This document shows, one piece after another, positions 30,303 through 44,600 of a stretch of 64,000 nt of DNA. This DNA comes from Thunnus maccoyii (lineage: Eukaryota > Chordata > Actinopteri > Scombriformes > Scombridae). The position numbers were made by a program, and so were the translations under genes. Position 1 is the stretch's first letter. The number at the start of each line of letters is the position of its first letter. The stretch is taken from assembly GCF_910596095.1 (NCBI RefSeq), contig NC_056546.1:12859925-12923924 (forward strand), read 5' to 3'. The notes below the pieces were generated by a model, which was not told where the DNA came from, searched no databases, and was given only the letters and a program-made list of their open reading frames with translations.

Positions 30303-31576
30303 GTAAGAGGTTTTAACGGCTACCAACCGTCATTTAGAGTTTGGTAAAGGACCTCTCCAACGGTTACAAACAGTAAGAGGAGCAAAACATAATCCTATAA
30401 TGTTAGCGAGCGGCCAGCTAGCTTGGCTGTAAATTTCTGGCTGGCAACCGATTATACGTATAGCCTAGTTGTCATGTAAGATAACAAACAGCTAGTTCGC
30501 TCCGTGTGTCTGTTAAGACGCGTTATAGATAGTAGTTTGTTTTGTAAAGAAGAAGTGATGTTAGCTGTAAATGCATGACATGACACTTGTCGAGCTCTCA
30601 TTTGATCTAAACTCATCTTGTTTGCTTCTTTTCGTTTATTTTAAATGATTTTCTTGTCACAAGTTAAATTGTTTGACTTTAAAAAGCAGGCGAGTTTTTT
30701 GGTTAGTTTTACATCCATCTCTGCAGGGCATCGTGTCAAATGTGTTGAATTTCTCACGGTGTGTTGGTAAACTTGGAGGCGTGGTGTAAACACAGCACAA
30801 TCAATTTCGTCTCCGAGCTGCCACCGTGAGATAAGCTGATGTTAACTTGTATGTTAGCTGCTGTTAATCATGTTCAGACTGACATAACACGGACACATGT
30901 GGTTTGGATAATTTAGTTTCATATGTAGGTAATAGGCTTTGGGGCGAATTCAATTTCAGGGCATCAGTAAAGTGTCTTAACCAGTCACGCGCCTCCCTGC
31001 TGGGTGTCTGGTTTCATCTGTCCTTGTCTCTTGTTACCCTGCTCGGTTGTAGGGCACATTTGCCCGGTGTATATAACTTACTGTAGCCTATGTGTTTATA
31101 GCCAGTGCCGGGTTTTAATAGAAGCGCTGAGGTTCAGTGTTGCACTCAAAGGCTGCACTTTGCTTTGTGGGACTGTAAACATAACAGCCTTTGATTTTTT
31201 TTGCTACAAATTGCTGCCAGATCAAGAGCAAACAGCACTGTGGCAAGAACTGGCAAGTGTTTGAGAGTAAATGACCCAAGGGCTGAGTGGCACAGGTGGC
31301 TGTATTGAAACGTACTTTGTTTGGGTTGACTGTAACAGTGCATTATTGGAGAGATTTACCTCTAAAAATCTGGTACATTAAGTGCAATATCTGTTGTTTG
31401 TTAGAATGCAGAAACATTTCATGAAGTGTACACTTTGCATTATCTTTTGACCTTTCACAAGTGAGTGTTAGTTTGTCTCTTTTCATCATGTAGAGTAGTC
31501 AAGTTCAATATGTTTACTTGGCATGACATCAAGGTGTTTTAGTAAATGCCCTGTCTTTTTTTTCTTTGTACCCCAG
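30303..31576 (+). other. zranb1: zranb1 first intron (5' UTR intron)
   Basis: The donor is AAAG followed by GTAAGAGG at 30303; the acceptor is TACCCCAG ending at 31576, so the first coding exon begins 94 bp before its ATG. The start of the intron is still GC-moderate. No other gene seen. Confidence 0.6.
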
Positions 31577-31670
31577 TGTACTGCTTGCTGTGTGATCTCC
31601 TTGAGAGTGGATCTGCCGAGCTGAGAGCCTCTCTGAACGGCAGGAAGCCTCCCTCAGTGGCGGTGCGACG

Positions 31671-32643
31671 ATGACCGAGCTGGTTGCCAAGTGGGCCTGT
31701 GAATACTGCACATACGAGAACTGGCCGTCAGCCATCAAGTGCACCATGTGCCGCGCTCAGAGGCCCAGTGGGGGTGCCATCATTACTGAGGAGCCCTTCA
31801 AGAGCAGCCCTGCTCTGGATGCCAGTCTTCACCAGTGGGACCCTGCAGGCCTAAGCAACAGCCCATCCCAGGGGGGCTCCAGCTTACTTATTTGTCCAGA
31901 CTCCAGTGCCCGACCCCGTGTCCGCATTGCTGATGTACCTGAGACAAGTAGCAAGTGGTCCTGCCACATGTGCACCTACCTGAACTGGCCTCGCGCCATC
32001 CGTTGCACGCAGTGCCTGTGCCAGAGGCAACAGGCTCAACAACAGCAGCATGTGCAACATGCAACCCATCAAGGACATCATACCCAGCAGCCACGCAGCC
32101 CTACAGAGTCACCCCAAACCTCAGGCTCTGGATGCCGCCCTGCTCCGTCAACCACCACTACAGACCCCTGTGAGGAATATAATGACCGTAACAGGCTCAA
32201 CACTCATTCACAGCACTGGACCTGCACTGCCTGCACTTACGAGAACTGGTCCAAGGCACTCAAATGTGTCGTGTGCGACCACCCCAGGCCGAACAGCTTG
32301 CTAGCTGAACCCATCGAACTAGCATCAGAGCCTGAGAGCCAACAACCTTCTTCAAAACTTAACGAACAGGACAGGGACAACAGGAGGGGCGTTGTTGGGC
32401 ATGTGGTTGGGCAAGGGGTAGTGGGTGTTGTAGGTGGGATGGGGGGTTGTAGCAGCAGCCAGAGGAGGTCTCCCCCGACCTTGAAACGGGAGTCAGAGGT
32501 GAACATGGACTTTCAGAGGATCGAAGTGGCTTCAGGGGCTGGGATTGGGGGCAAAGAGGAGCTGGAGGTGGATTTCAAAAAACTGAAGCAGATTAAGAAC
32601 AGGATGAGAAGGACTGATTGGCTGTTCCTCAATGCCTGTGTTG
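31671..32643 (+). CDS. zranb1: zranb1 coding exon 1 (three NZF zinc fingers)
   Basis: 973 nt, residues 1-324 plus one base. Holds all three ubiquitin-binding NZF fingers, a glutamine-rich insert after the second (QAQQQQHVQHATHQGHH) and a Val/Gly-rich insert after the third (VVGHVVGQGVVGVVGGMGG). Donor GTTG followed by GTGAGT; reading through it gives a false extension to 32711. Confidence 0.96.
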
Positions 32644-35600
32644 GTGAGTTTCCAGAATATATGATCTTATTGAAGTATGTTCAACCATCCCCTAATGTAT
32701 TTTCTTGTTAGGAGATCAGCAATGAGTCAACTAAATGATGTAAGACAGGGGAACACTGTGAAATGGGTGACTGTGAAATGGGATTTCCCAGAATTTGTGT
32801 GAATGACTTATCTGCTTTTACGATCTGCAAGGTAATTATTTGCTATCCTGTTCACAAAGCCCAGTCCAGATGATTCTGATTTGCGTCCTACTGATGCTGA
32901 TGTACTGTAAATGCTTAGAAATCCTCTGCAGTCAGCTTGTGTAAAACTTCCCTACACACAAGCAGCAAGTGTCCTGCCACCCACACTGTAGACCGGTGAA
33001 TGTGGAGTGGGAGGGAGGATGAACATTTTAAGAACTAGCGATTGGTTTTTTTCCCCCTCTCTCACACCGCTATCTCACTCTTTCTCCTGCCTTCGCCATG
33101 GCTACGTAGAGTTTGTTCTGCATGCCCACTCAGCCTCCCGTTCTTCTTCCATATCTGTCTCTTGGAGAAACAACTCACTTGTGTTACTCTGGCAGCACAC
33201 ATTTGACATCCACTCATGTGTTTGATATCACAGAGTTGTGCAGTTTTTTCAAGATGTTACATTCCTCAAAGCAAAGGAATCATCAGGTCTGAAGGTCGGA
33301 AAATAGACCCCTTTAGTTAGTGTGCTTCTGGTCTTATACCGGGTCTCTTACTGCATGTAAGATGGTGAATTCCCTCATGTCTGAGTGGCTTGTCCCCTTG
33401 GGGCCAAGTATTATCTGGTCAGAATGTCTGATGTGAGTGTGTGTGATTCCTTTTAACATATCCAAATATTAGATCTCTTTATCTGTTGGGAAATGTCCGT
33501 TTTTTTCCACCCTGTCCCTTGAAGTAAAATTAAATCCAAGCCCAAAATCAGTCTCTATTGGATACCCAGTTGATTACATGTACTTTAGAAATTTGTGCCC
33601 CAAATTCTGTTATAAAGTGCTCTCAAATAATCCCGCAATTGAGCAAAACTACTCTTGTTCCTGAGATGACAGACATAAACATACATGACTTATTCACACA
33701 TGCGTGTTTGTAAACAGTGGCCCCCAGTTTTCTGGAAGATGGCCTTGCTTCCTAAGGGACCCGCTGCAGTAAAAATAGCGTGACAAACACAGCCAAAGTC
33801 AAAAATAAATGTCTTGGGCAACAGAAATGACCTTCGCCCCGGTAGTGTAGATGACCCAACACTAACTCAACTGATGTTGCTTACATGTATGATGTTTGTG
33901 TGGACATTTGCATGTTGAACCAAGCATCTCTCCTCAAACCAGTGACAATACATTACCATCTTATCTTGATTATTAGCCAAAAACAGATTTTTGATTGTTC
34001 AGTTGTTTTCAGAGAAGTGGACTTTAAGATTTTGCTTTTGAAGGCCAACACTGACATAACATGTGCAAATTATCCTCCCTGTTGTGGAAAGGTTTCTTTC
34101 ACAAACATTGGAATTAGGAGAGAGTGGTTTAATGTTATGGTGTCATCATTCCTGAAACCCGATGCTTGGGACTTGTAAGTTTGATGAGCCACAAGAAGCC
34201 CTTTTGCCTGGTTACTGAGGGGACTTTTTCTCTTTGTGTCCACTTGTTTGTGTTGGTCCAGGTTTATTGGTCCATTGTCTCCTAGTTAAAAAGACTTTTC
34301 ATGACCAGGCTAAGGTGTGCTGAAAATGGCCTTTCCAGAGAGATACAGCAACCTGTAAAGAAAGACTTTGGAACTACTGAATGAATGTAATCAGCAAATA
34401 ACAATGTTGCACGAATTAGCACGAATAATTAATTTTACCCAGTTTGATTACCTCATTGGTAGCATCTCCAGAAAAAAAGAGAAAATATCCTATTATGGAG
34501 AACATGTTAATTGTTGTCAACACATCCAAAAATAGTGGTTTTACTATGCCTCCAAGCCGGGGACAGCCGTGGCTGGAGGCATTATGTTTTCGGGTTGTCC
34601 ATTTGTCCGTATATGCGTATGTACGTCCCATTCTCTCGTGAACACGATATCTCAGAAACGCCTTGAAAGAATTTCTTCAAATTTGGCACAAACGTCCACT
34701 TGGACTCAAGGATGAACTGATTAGATTTTGGTGGTCAAAAGTCAAGGTCACTGTGACTTTGCGTCCATCCCATTCTCGTGAATGCAATATCTCAGGAACT
34801 CCTGAAGGGAATTTCATTACATCTTGCACAAATGTCCACTTGGACTCAAGGATGAACTGATTTTAGTGGTCAAAGGTCATGGTCACTGTGACATCACAAA
34901 ACACATTTTTGGCTATAGCTCAAGAATTCATTTGCTAATTATGAATAAGTTTCACACAAATGTCTAATAAGATGAAATGATGAAGTGGTGACATTTTATA
35001 TCCAAAAGGTCAAAGTTCATCTTCACTGTGACATCATAATGTTCTGCAAAAACACTTTCCTGGCCGTTGTTCAACGCCATAACTCAGGAACAGAAGGGAA
35101 GATTGTGATCTTATTTCACATTGGTCGGATGCTGAATAGATGACACTAATGTTGGGTGCCCACCGTGAAACTGTGGAGATTTTAAAGATCTTCTGTGCTG
35201 CCGGGTTGAAGATGTATCTGACGCATCCACGTTATAGAATTTGTAGCTTCTTTGCAGCAACATCCATATCTGAAGCATCGTCTGCTGTCATGGCTACAAC
35301 CTTGTGTTCTATGAGAATCATTTTTATTGGCCAAGTATGTGAACACATACAAGGACAATACACTTAATGCCTTCTATTAAAATCCTTCAAAGTCTTCACT
35401 ACTAATATTATATGAGTCTGGACAGACATGGATATAAACAAATTGACTGGTTGGCAGAGGCATACAACCATGAGGCGGCATTTCTAGTTTAGATATCAAT
35501 GGACTGGATCAAGTCATATTTCCAGTCCAAATTTCAGTGGTGTATGTGTCCTTTCATTCTCCTAACTAACTCATATACTTATCATATGTGGTTGATAGAT

Positions 35601-38600
35601 TGGGAAATGGCTAGGATAACAAAGATAGCCAGATTGTCACTTGCACACTGAATACCTACATGCAGTTCAAAGCCTCCAGTCCTGACATAAGAATGTGAGA
35701 GGAAACAGGAGCATGGTCAAAGGAAACCCGTGTGAACACAAGGGGAATGTGCAAACTCCTAACAAACCTGTGTCCTACTTTCTGTGAGGTGACAGTACTA
35801 ACTGGGGGTAGCTGATAAGGGGAAAGAATATCTTAATCATTTTAATGTTTACAATATATAGCTCTATATATAAATACATTCTAATACAGTCACTTAAATT
35901 GGACCTTTCTCAGTCAGAAGAGTCATTATTTAAACTCAACAGCCTTTAACAGGAATCATATTTCAAGTAAGGACAGTTTTCTCAAAGAGGTCTGTTTAAA
36001 CTGGATCACTACAATTGAAAGTATACAGTTAACAAAAATTATTCTCACACAGTAGATAAAAAATATAAAATGCAAGTATACACCACAAGTATGTATAAAA
36101 TATTTAGTGCAAGAACTAAAAAAAAATCAGTATTCACTAAGGTCTGTTTGCCTAAAATACTGTAAGCATGAGGCATTGTGTTAGAATATGATCACATATG
36201 TAGCAATACAGCAAACCTGGTCTCAATAAATTGTCTCTTGATATTGGAAAAAAAAACTATAAAATGTTGTATATACATGTATGGCTCCCTTAACTTCTCA
36301 GAAGTTTTTCTCTTTTATGACTTAGTGGTCTGTCTTGGTTGATAAAATCTGAGATGGTGTTGAGAAATGCAAGATGGAAAATTGTCAAAACAGTTTGAGA
36401 GCTCCAGCGGCAACGTGAACACATCTCCTTGAAGGAAAAGTCAGTAATGTAGTCTCTTAGTCTGTGTTGGGCCTGGTTGCTGTTCCCTCTCTTTACTGCA
36501 GCTGACAGCCTTGTTGAAGCAGATCTCCCTCTGCTTGCGGAGTAAAGTCAGATTTATATATTAATACCAGCAGGATGTCTGGCGTAATCTCAGGCTACTA
36601 TAGACCTCTTCTATGGCAGACATGCTGATATAATATTGCAGGAAAAGCACAGGTGTAACTAAAGCCCCTTTTAGACATGCACCCCTTTACATTAATCTGA
36701 TGGAAATTTAACATGTCGGTCTCATGTCTAATGGCATTAACCGTGGATCAGGAAGAAATCTCAGTAAGACAGCACACATAACACCAAAGCCATACACTGC
36801 ATTTAAATGCAACCATTATAAACGTTATGGGTGACTCCTGTTCTTTTCTTCCTATAATATTTTAAAATATCGGCAGGGGAAAATACCATAGTCTTCTTTT
36901 TTTTTTATTCATTCGTGTTCCTGTAAATGGGGAAATCAGTAAAGATCATTTGGCATAAGAGAGCTCCTAAAAAAAGCTGTCTGTCAAATGGGGATTTGGA
37001 CTGGGTTCACTGAATGTACATCCATCTTAGTAATGAGGTGTCAGATTCAGCGCTCAGGCTTATTTTTCTTGAATCTGTAATCAGTTCAGCCAATAAGGTA
37101 AAATAATTCCACTCTTTTACAAGTTTCCTTGTCAGTATCTTGACAATCACTTCAAATATTTAAAAAAGAAATGGCTCCAAAGACTAACAGCGAACACATT
37201 TTCAGTCTCAGGAGAGCAGCTCCTTGTAAGACGAGCTTCGCTAACTTGTAGTGCTATATATCACAATATTATTAGTCTTTGGAGCTGTTTCTAAACAAAC
37301 TACTGTCCCTATACTCTTTACGGAGAAGGAACATGTCACCCAGTGCAGCGGTGTGGCTTACTGACATGTTTTTAATAGTTTTTGGACAACAGAGGTCTAC
37401 AGCACGGAGGAAAAAGATATATCAGGCTTTGGATACACACACAATACTTTTAAGAAAGATCAGTTCATGGTTGGTTTGGCTCTGCACATGAGATTTGTTG
37501 ACAATAAGAACAAGACAAGGTCAAAACCTAGTATATAGCTGGACTGTGTATGGTTAATGTGCGAAATTGTGACTAGTTTGTTGCAGGGATAGTCAGTGGT
37601 AGTGTCTGTAGTGTGAATTCCTGGATATTAGATGTTCATCTGCAATTTTCTGTAGTGGTCCCAGTTATATCTGTTAAAGCGTACTGAAGTAGTATATCAC
37701 ATGACATATATATGAAAATGCAGTTGCAAAAACAATACTTTCCACTCATATCTTGGGATGTGTGATTTGAAAATGATCTTAATTTAATTTTGATTATAAC
37801 TTTTCTAATTATCTGTTAACTCTCCCTGCTTTCATCTGTTTCTATCTGTGGATGTCTGTAAACATATGGTCTCATCTATATGTTTACGTAGGATTAGCAT
37901 GCTAGGCTAACAGTCTGTCAGCAGTGTGACATTACATCTGCGCCATGATATCTTTCAGAGCACACAGACAATGTAAACACACATGTCACCTTTCCAGCAC
38001 AGTGCTGTTAAACCGGAAACATTGCAATTACACCTTATTTTTAGACAGTCAATGGGCTACACACAGCATGGCACAGCTATGCTAATGATCCTAGCCATGC
38101 TAACTAGCTGCTAACCACTGTGCAGGCTGGTAAAATGGATCCATCATGTCTCTTTGTATCAGCGGTTTGGTGCTGCTGTCAGCATTGGAGCCTCTGTGTG
38201 AGACGCTTTGGTCGGTAAATGTGTGTTTTTAAAACTTATTTCGGGACTGTAAACGCACCCTGAGGATGTAATAGAAACTGTTTGCGCCAATTCATTTTGA
38301 AAGAGCAACGGCCAATAAGGAAACTCCAACACTGGTCCAGCTGCACCAATGGTGTAACTTCATCACTCAGTCAGTCAGTCAGTGATGGACAGACATTCAG
38401 GTTTATAGGGCTGGTCCGTGGCCGTTCCAGTTAAAAAAATAGAAAATTGCCAACCTATCCTTTAAGAGAGGAGAAGATGGGGATGTAGTTGGGAGCAAGA
38501 GGTAGTAAGCACTTGTTTCTGTAAGACAGTTTTAAATAATAACTGGAGTGGCCATGCTAAATTTGAAAGTTTTGGGCTACTGCTGAAAATTAGTTCTAGT

Positions 38601-41600
38601 CAATCACAGGTGGTTGTTCTTTTTCCTGTGATAGAAATCTATCAGATAACCCACGTTATTGAAAGAAAACAGCATGTACTCTGGAGGAAATAGACCAGCA
38701 TCACTTAGCCTAATCTATCCTCCCTCATCAGTCTGTCTGTCTTTTACGTGTACACCTGTTTGTGTATTTGCACCTTTTGTGTTCTCTAAAGGATCTGTGA
38801 GTACAGTACTGACTGCAGGGCTACAGGCACACCCACACTAATGGAGTGTTCTGTGGAAAGTAGTTGTGATCCCTCTCTATCACACTGCGCTGCCATTGTG
38901 TAGTTTCTCTCTTCATCTCTCTCACAGCGCTAGCCAGCTCCACATGGCACAGCGAGTCCTTCCACCCACTCCATGTCTCTCTCGCTCTCTGTCTCACTCA
39001 CACACAGATTATGCAGCTGAGCATTGTGTGTGGTCCTTTGACGTGAGAACAAAAGCTCAACAGTGTTTTAATACTGTCAAATGTGCGAGAGAATGCTACA
39101 CAGGCTTTTAGTGTATATGCTAGAAATGGAAAGAGAGATTTTGTGAAGCCGTGTAGCATTGAAATCAAGTTACACTTTGTTCATTTGGTTTTATTTTATT
39201 CTGTCATAACAACACACATGTCTAAATAATTTATTGTCCTACAACAGCTGATAACTTTTCTTTTATCTCGCTAGTTTGATCCTCATGTTGAGCTGAGCAC
39301 ACAGCCATCCACATTTCATTGTTAGTCGACCTTTATCAGTGTGTGCTATTGCTTTGGTTTAGGGGCTGGACTAAAAATATCCACATCCTCTAACCTCCCA
39401 GGACAGTTCACACACACACACACACACATCACCTCACCTTTTTTCACTCCTTCTGATATTTACAACACAAAACGGACCAAAAATAATGTTGAACACTGAA
39501 TGTGAATGAGTTCATAGACAGGTAGTGTGTCTAAAGGGAAGGTTTAGTGATAGATTGTCTTTCTACTTGTGCCTGTGAAACATAATAACTTCAAAGCAAA
39601 ATAGGCTGTAATGTGTTTTTCTTGTTTCTCCTAATGTTTGACTACCTTAGTAAGTTGGTCAGCAGTTGTTTGCCAGCTGGTGGTTGACATAAATGGCTTT
39701 GGTCATTTAGTAATGTTTGCACTTTGTGCCCCCAAAAAAGTCGAGTAAACACCTGCATCTGTTTGATCCAACACATTCTTCAGCCCTCATGCTAACATCT
39801 AAACCCAAAGATTAGAAGGCGGAAAAACTGACAGATTACTTTGTGGCCCCCTATTGTTTTTTTTCCCCTTGACTTCAAAGTCAGTGAAGTCTTGAAGCTG
39901 TTACAGCTGCCACAGAGATAAAGCACATTCTCATCTCTAATATTTTATAGTTTTTTTGTTCTGAGCACAGAATGTCCTCTGCACAAGGTTGTACTCCGGA
40001 TAAGTAATTTTTGTATCTGTTGTGCTCAGTCATGACATGGTTTTTAACCACAGTGATCAGCATGTCAGCAGTGTATTGTATTATCATTTAAGCTACATCA
40101 TAACAAAAAGTAAGTTTTGATTTCAAGTGCTGGTTTAAGAGCTTATGATGTATGACGAACTTGTGTTGACTTCAAATTGAACACAAAATGTTCTTTTGTG
40201 CAAACTGTACACCGCTTAATTGGTTCTACTATGCTGAATGTCTGTTATCTTGTGAATGAAAATTTAATTTGTTAAAGTTGTTTATTAATGTGACTTTTCC
40301 CTCTCTTTCTCTGAAAGGTGTGGTGGAAGGCGACCTGGCAGCTGTGGAGGCCTACAAGTCATCAGGAGGTGACATTGCGAGGCAGTTAACATCAGACGAG
40401 GTGCACCTATTGAATCGTCCCTCTGCGTTTGATGACGGCTTCACGCTTGTTCACCTCGCCATCCGCTTCCAGAGACAGGACATGCTGGCTGTGTTGCTCA
40501 CTGAGGTCAGTGGAGACGACCGATAGATTGTTATATTTTCTCTCAGCATATAATGGACAGGAATCACCTGTCTGAGGTATGAGTCCTTCTGAAGTCTGAT
40601 CCAGTTTACACTCACATGGATCTGCCATGTCGCTCAGAAAAAACATGTAGGTAGATCACAACTAACACTTAAAGGTTAAAAAGTTATGTTTACATTCACT
40701 GCTAGTCACCAAAATTCATTGCGTGTATCTTTGTGATCTAAATGTGTTGAATCCATTTCCCTCCTCATGAAATATTTGGAAAACAGGTTTTTTTAATTAT
40801 TTTAATTCCTGCATTGTTTACATCCATGTTTACTGGCTTGCAGTCTTCTTGTTCTCTGCCTCTGTTGGTGCATTGCTGTGTTTTTCGGCACATTGCAGCC
40901 ACCTGTAGATCAGTGGTATAGTGTGAAACAATTGTTAAGACTGTGTATCGTGTCACCCGCAAAACCACAAAATGAGGACCCACTCATAAAAAACTGCCCC
41001 ATAGTGCTACTAGAGGTCAAAAACTCCACAGGGAACCTTTAACACAACATCACATCTAGCTGTTACTGTTCCCGTTTCACCTGCTGTTATTCCACAATAA
41101 TAACAGTAATAATAATTTACTGGAAGACATAAATTATCTGAGACTTAACATGCAACTTCAAACAAAGCATACAATGAAAAAGGCTGTAGCTTGAAAATGC
41201 CAACATCAAGAATAAAAGCAAAATCGGTGGCTCTAAGCTCCTGACAACAGAATTAAATCATAGTAATTTTATTTAAGAATATGAGCGTGTCTACATGGAC
41301 CGGTGTGAGTCATATGTGAACTCTGGATAAAAATTAGGAAACCAAAAACTGGATAATAGCAACCAGAGGATCTCTTGTGGATATTACACTTTGAATTACT
41401 GTATAATTGCAGCTGTACTTGGTTTTGTGTCAGAGATGATGCAGATTAGAGAGGGCGGGTGCACAGAGCATATAATAATATTACATCCTGGTCTATAATG
41501 CACCTTTCCTGTATTAGTAATTATTTTGTAATGTTAGTGATTTTTATATCCAGTATTGTGTTCCCTCCCTGACGTGTCTGCGAAACAAGAAGGCTCACTA

Positions 41601-44600
41601 TTATCGTATGCGTGTCAGCAGTGTGCTCGTGCCTGAGGTTGTTTGCAGCTCCCTTCCCGTCAGCGCTGTGATCCCAGATTATCTGTATACACACCTCTCC
41701 TCCCACACTCAGTCACTGTCCCAGTTTCTTTTCGGAGCGGGTCAGTGAGACACTGGCTCATGCCCCAAAAATGGTTCAAAGCTGACAACTGCTTTAACAT
41801 CTCACACACGTTTTTCTTTCCTCCTCTTGTCCCGAAGGAAACTTAGACTGGATTAGTGGAAGTAAATTTGGCTCAAATCACAGAGTCACTTACATAGAAA
41901 CACAAAAAAGCAATAGCTTTTGTAAGTATTAATCTATGCCACATTGTTCTTACTGCACATGTGCGAAACTCAAAACCTTTCCCTCAGATGTCAGTCATGG
42001 TTGTGAGGGATTACTTTTCTGATGGCTTCTCAAAAAGTGTTAACTTGCAACACGTACCTCATCTGTGTGTTCTGATTTTGAGTCTTCCTCTCCCAGTTTC
42101 TCTCTCTGTTGAAATCTGTGCCTTTTTTTAGCAATTTTACAGCCTCAGTTTCACTTCCAGGAAACATCCCTCAGGCTAAATAAATCCCCATGATGCCCAA
42201 TCTGCATTATCCCCATGAATTTCTATAGGTGCTCTTCATACAGTTGCCCCACTTTCTTACATGCAGTGATCCATCCTTTACCTCTGCTTCCACTGTCTTT
42301 TTTATGTAATGTTTAAGACATAGTGATTTCTTCACAGCTGAGTTCTTGAGCTTTATTTTTTGTGAATAAAACTTCAAATAATTTCTTAGACAGTGTTGCC
42401 AGATTGGGCGGTTTTCCACCTAATTGGGCTACTTTTTATTTAGTTGGGCGGGTAAAAATTTATTTCGGGCTGGTTGTGATAATCTTGACAGTTTCCACAG
42501 ACAAAAAGATCCCTCCTCTCTGATCCGAGTGGATTGAGAGTGACAGTGCACCAAGTTCAGAAGGCTCATGCTGCATTCATGTAAAATTGGAGTCGTCATA
42601 ATAATTAATTATTAAGTTCACAATATGTAAAAAGCATTCCCGAGTTGCAGTTACAACTGGGAAAATCAGATTTTTCTGAAAGCACAATATATTTGACTTG
42701 GCACTTAATAATACAAAAGTGCCTGAAAACCAAAAATATGGATTCCTCACATCAGCCAAAAAGTCAATATAATCAAACCCAAATTGAATTGATATGGTGA
42801 TATATTGTCAATGCACAGGGTGTTAATCCTCACATGACCAACTTTGTGATCATACAACCGTAACTCACAAGTTGTCAACATGGGAATCCATCCAATCGCT
42901 ACCATCCATCCCAACTGACAGCATCAGCTCGACTCACAATGACTGAGAACTATACCAATATATAAACCTTTCCTAAAAGAAACTTAAAAACCGATCCAGT
43001 TTTTATTTTTTTTGTGTGTGCGTGGTTACCTGTGTAATACAACCCTCTGCAATTGTTAGAAATGTCCTTGCTCAATCCTAAGCCTCTGTCTCGCCTCTGC
43101 CTCTGCTTCCTTCCCTTTGTCCTCCTCCTCTCTGCAGGTGTCCCAACAGGCCGCCAAGTGTATTCCGGCCATGGTGTGTCCTGAGCTAACAGAGCAGATC
43201 CGTCGTGAGGTTGCGGCCTCTCTTCACCAGCGCAAGGGAGACTTCACCTGTTATTTCCTCACCGACTTGGTGACCTTCACTCTGCCTGCAGGTCAGCACC
43301 TCCTCACCAAACAAACAAGACAAAAAAAATAACCTCTTTGGTTGAGGTAAAGGGTTTAAAACAACAGGCTGTGCATTTATGAATTCATAACTATTATACA
43401 GTGAATTCCAAATGCTGAGTGTACTGTCTGTATTTTGTATTTAAGGGGAACTTGAACTCTGTAGCTGAAAAATTGTGTCTAGCAATCCCGTTCGACTTGC
43501 CAAGTGTGTGATAGAATGCTTGTTTTGTTTACTTGTGGTGTATGAAATTGCTTGTTGTTGGGATGCTAAGGGAACATAATGCTACAGTTGTCTGTTTCCA
43601 ACTGCCAGAAGACGGAGGCCACCTCTGGCTCACTGTTTGAGTATTGTTCTTGTATACTGAGTATGCCAGCCCGCCAACTACACGTCTCTTGTTCATAATA
43701 AAGCTATATTTGGCATTTTTTTGCCAACAGCAAAGTTGCATGTATTTCAATGTTGTTTCTGTTGAATTTCACTGTATGGAATAGCTACTATGAATTAGTC
43801 TGTTGCTGGTAGCTAAGCTAAGGATTTTTGACCTTGGCTTCTGGCCACTATGGAAAGCCATTCTGTTCAGTTCCACAAAGTCAATGCATTCATTTATTTT
43901 AGCTAAAGAATAAGCTACTGTGTTGACAAGAGCTCTGAGCATGCAGAGAAAGCCAGTGGCTATTGTGGAAAGAACAAAACATGGTGGCTTGAGTTGAAAT
44001 GAGCCACGGCAGAAACATTTTCTAGTTGGCCTTTTCAGTCATTCCAGTGTTCTAGTTAGTTTAAGTAGAGATTAATGCGCTCATTAAATAAAATGAGATT
44101 CCTAGTAAGCTCTTTTGATTTCTGTCATTAATTATTTTTGGTTCTTTTGTTTCAGACATCGAGGACTTGCCCCCAGCCGTTCAGGAAAAACTGTTTGATG
44201 AGGTGCTGGACCGAGATGTACAAAAAGGTGAAGCGTTTACTTTCTCAATTTCATGACTTAGTATTGCACTGACAGATTGCATGCTTTGCTTACATATAAA
44301 TGCAATTGCTTTGAGAGAAAGAGAAACCAGATCCAAGATGACTTTGATGGTCTGGCGCCTTGGCAAACAGAGGGAGCCCCCTCACATACTCTGTACTATA
44401 ATGGGAAGGATGCCGAATACTGGCAGTGTTATATTACTTATTTTCCTTCTTGCCAACACGGTGTTGTGCCTGCCTGATTGTCACCCTGCCAGGCAGTCTG
44501 TCTTTATCGTGTGCACCAGTTGCGTCTGCCCTAATCAGCCTAATTGAGTTTTAGGGATTTCTCTGATCCCTACTGAATGATTGTACTTCCCCTCAGCCCA

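Larger units (their letters stand above)
32644..40317 (+). other. zranb1: zranb1 large intron
   Basis: 7.7 kb between the finger exon and the ankyrin-like exon. It contains the repeat at 34540-35485 and a doubtful TTAA-bounded element at 37674-38465; a CA run at 39411-39428. Otherwise unique AT-rich sequence with no exon, RNA gene or conserved frame that I can see. Confidence 0.65.

Noticed and set aside
32644..32711. Extension of the first zranb1 coding exon to a TAG at 32711
   Set aside because: The conserved sequence stops exactly at a GTGAGT donor and resumes with the right phase at 40318.
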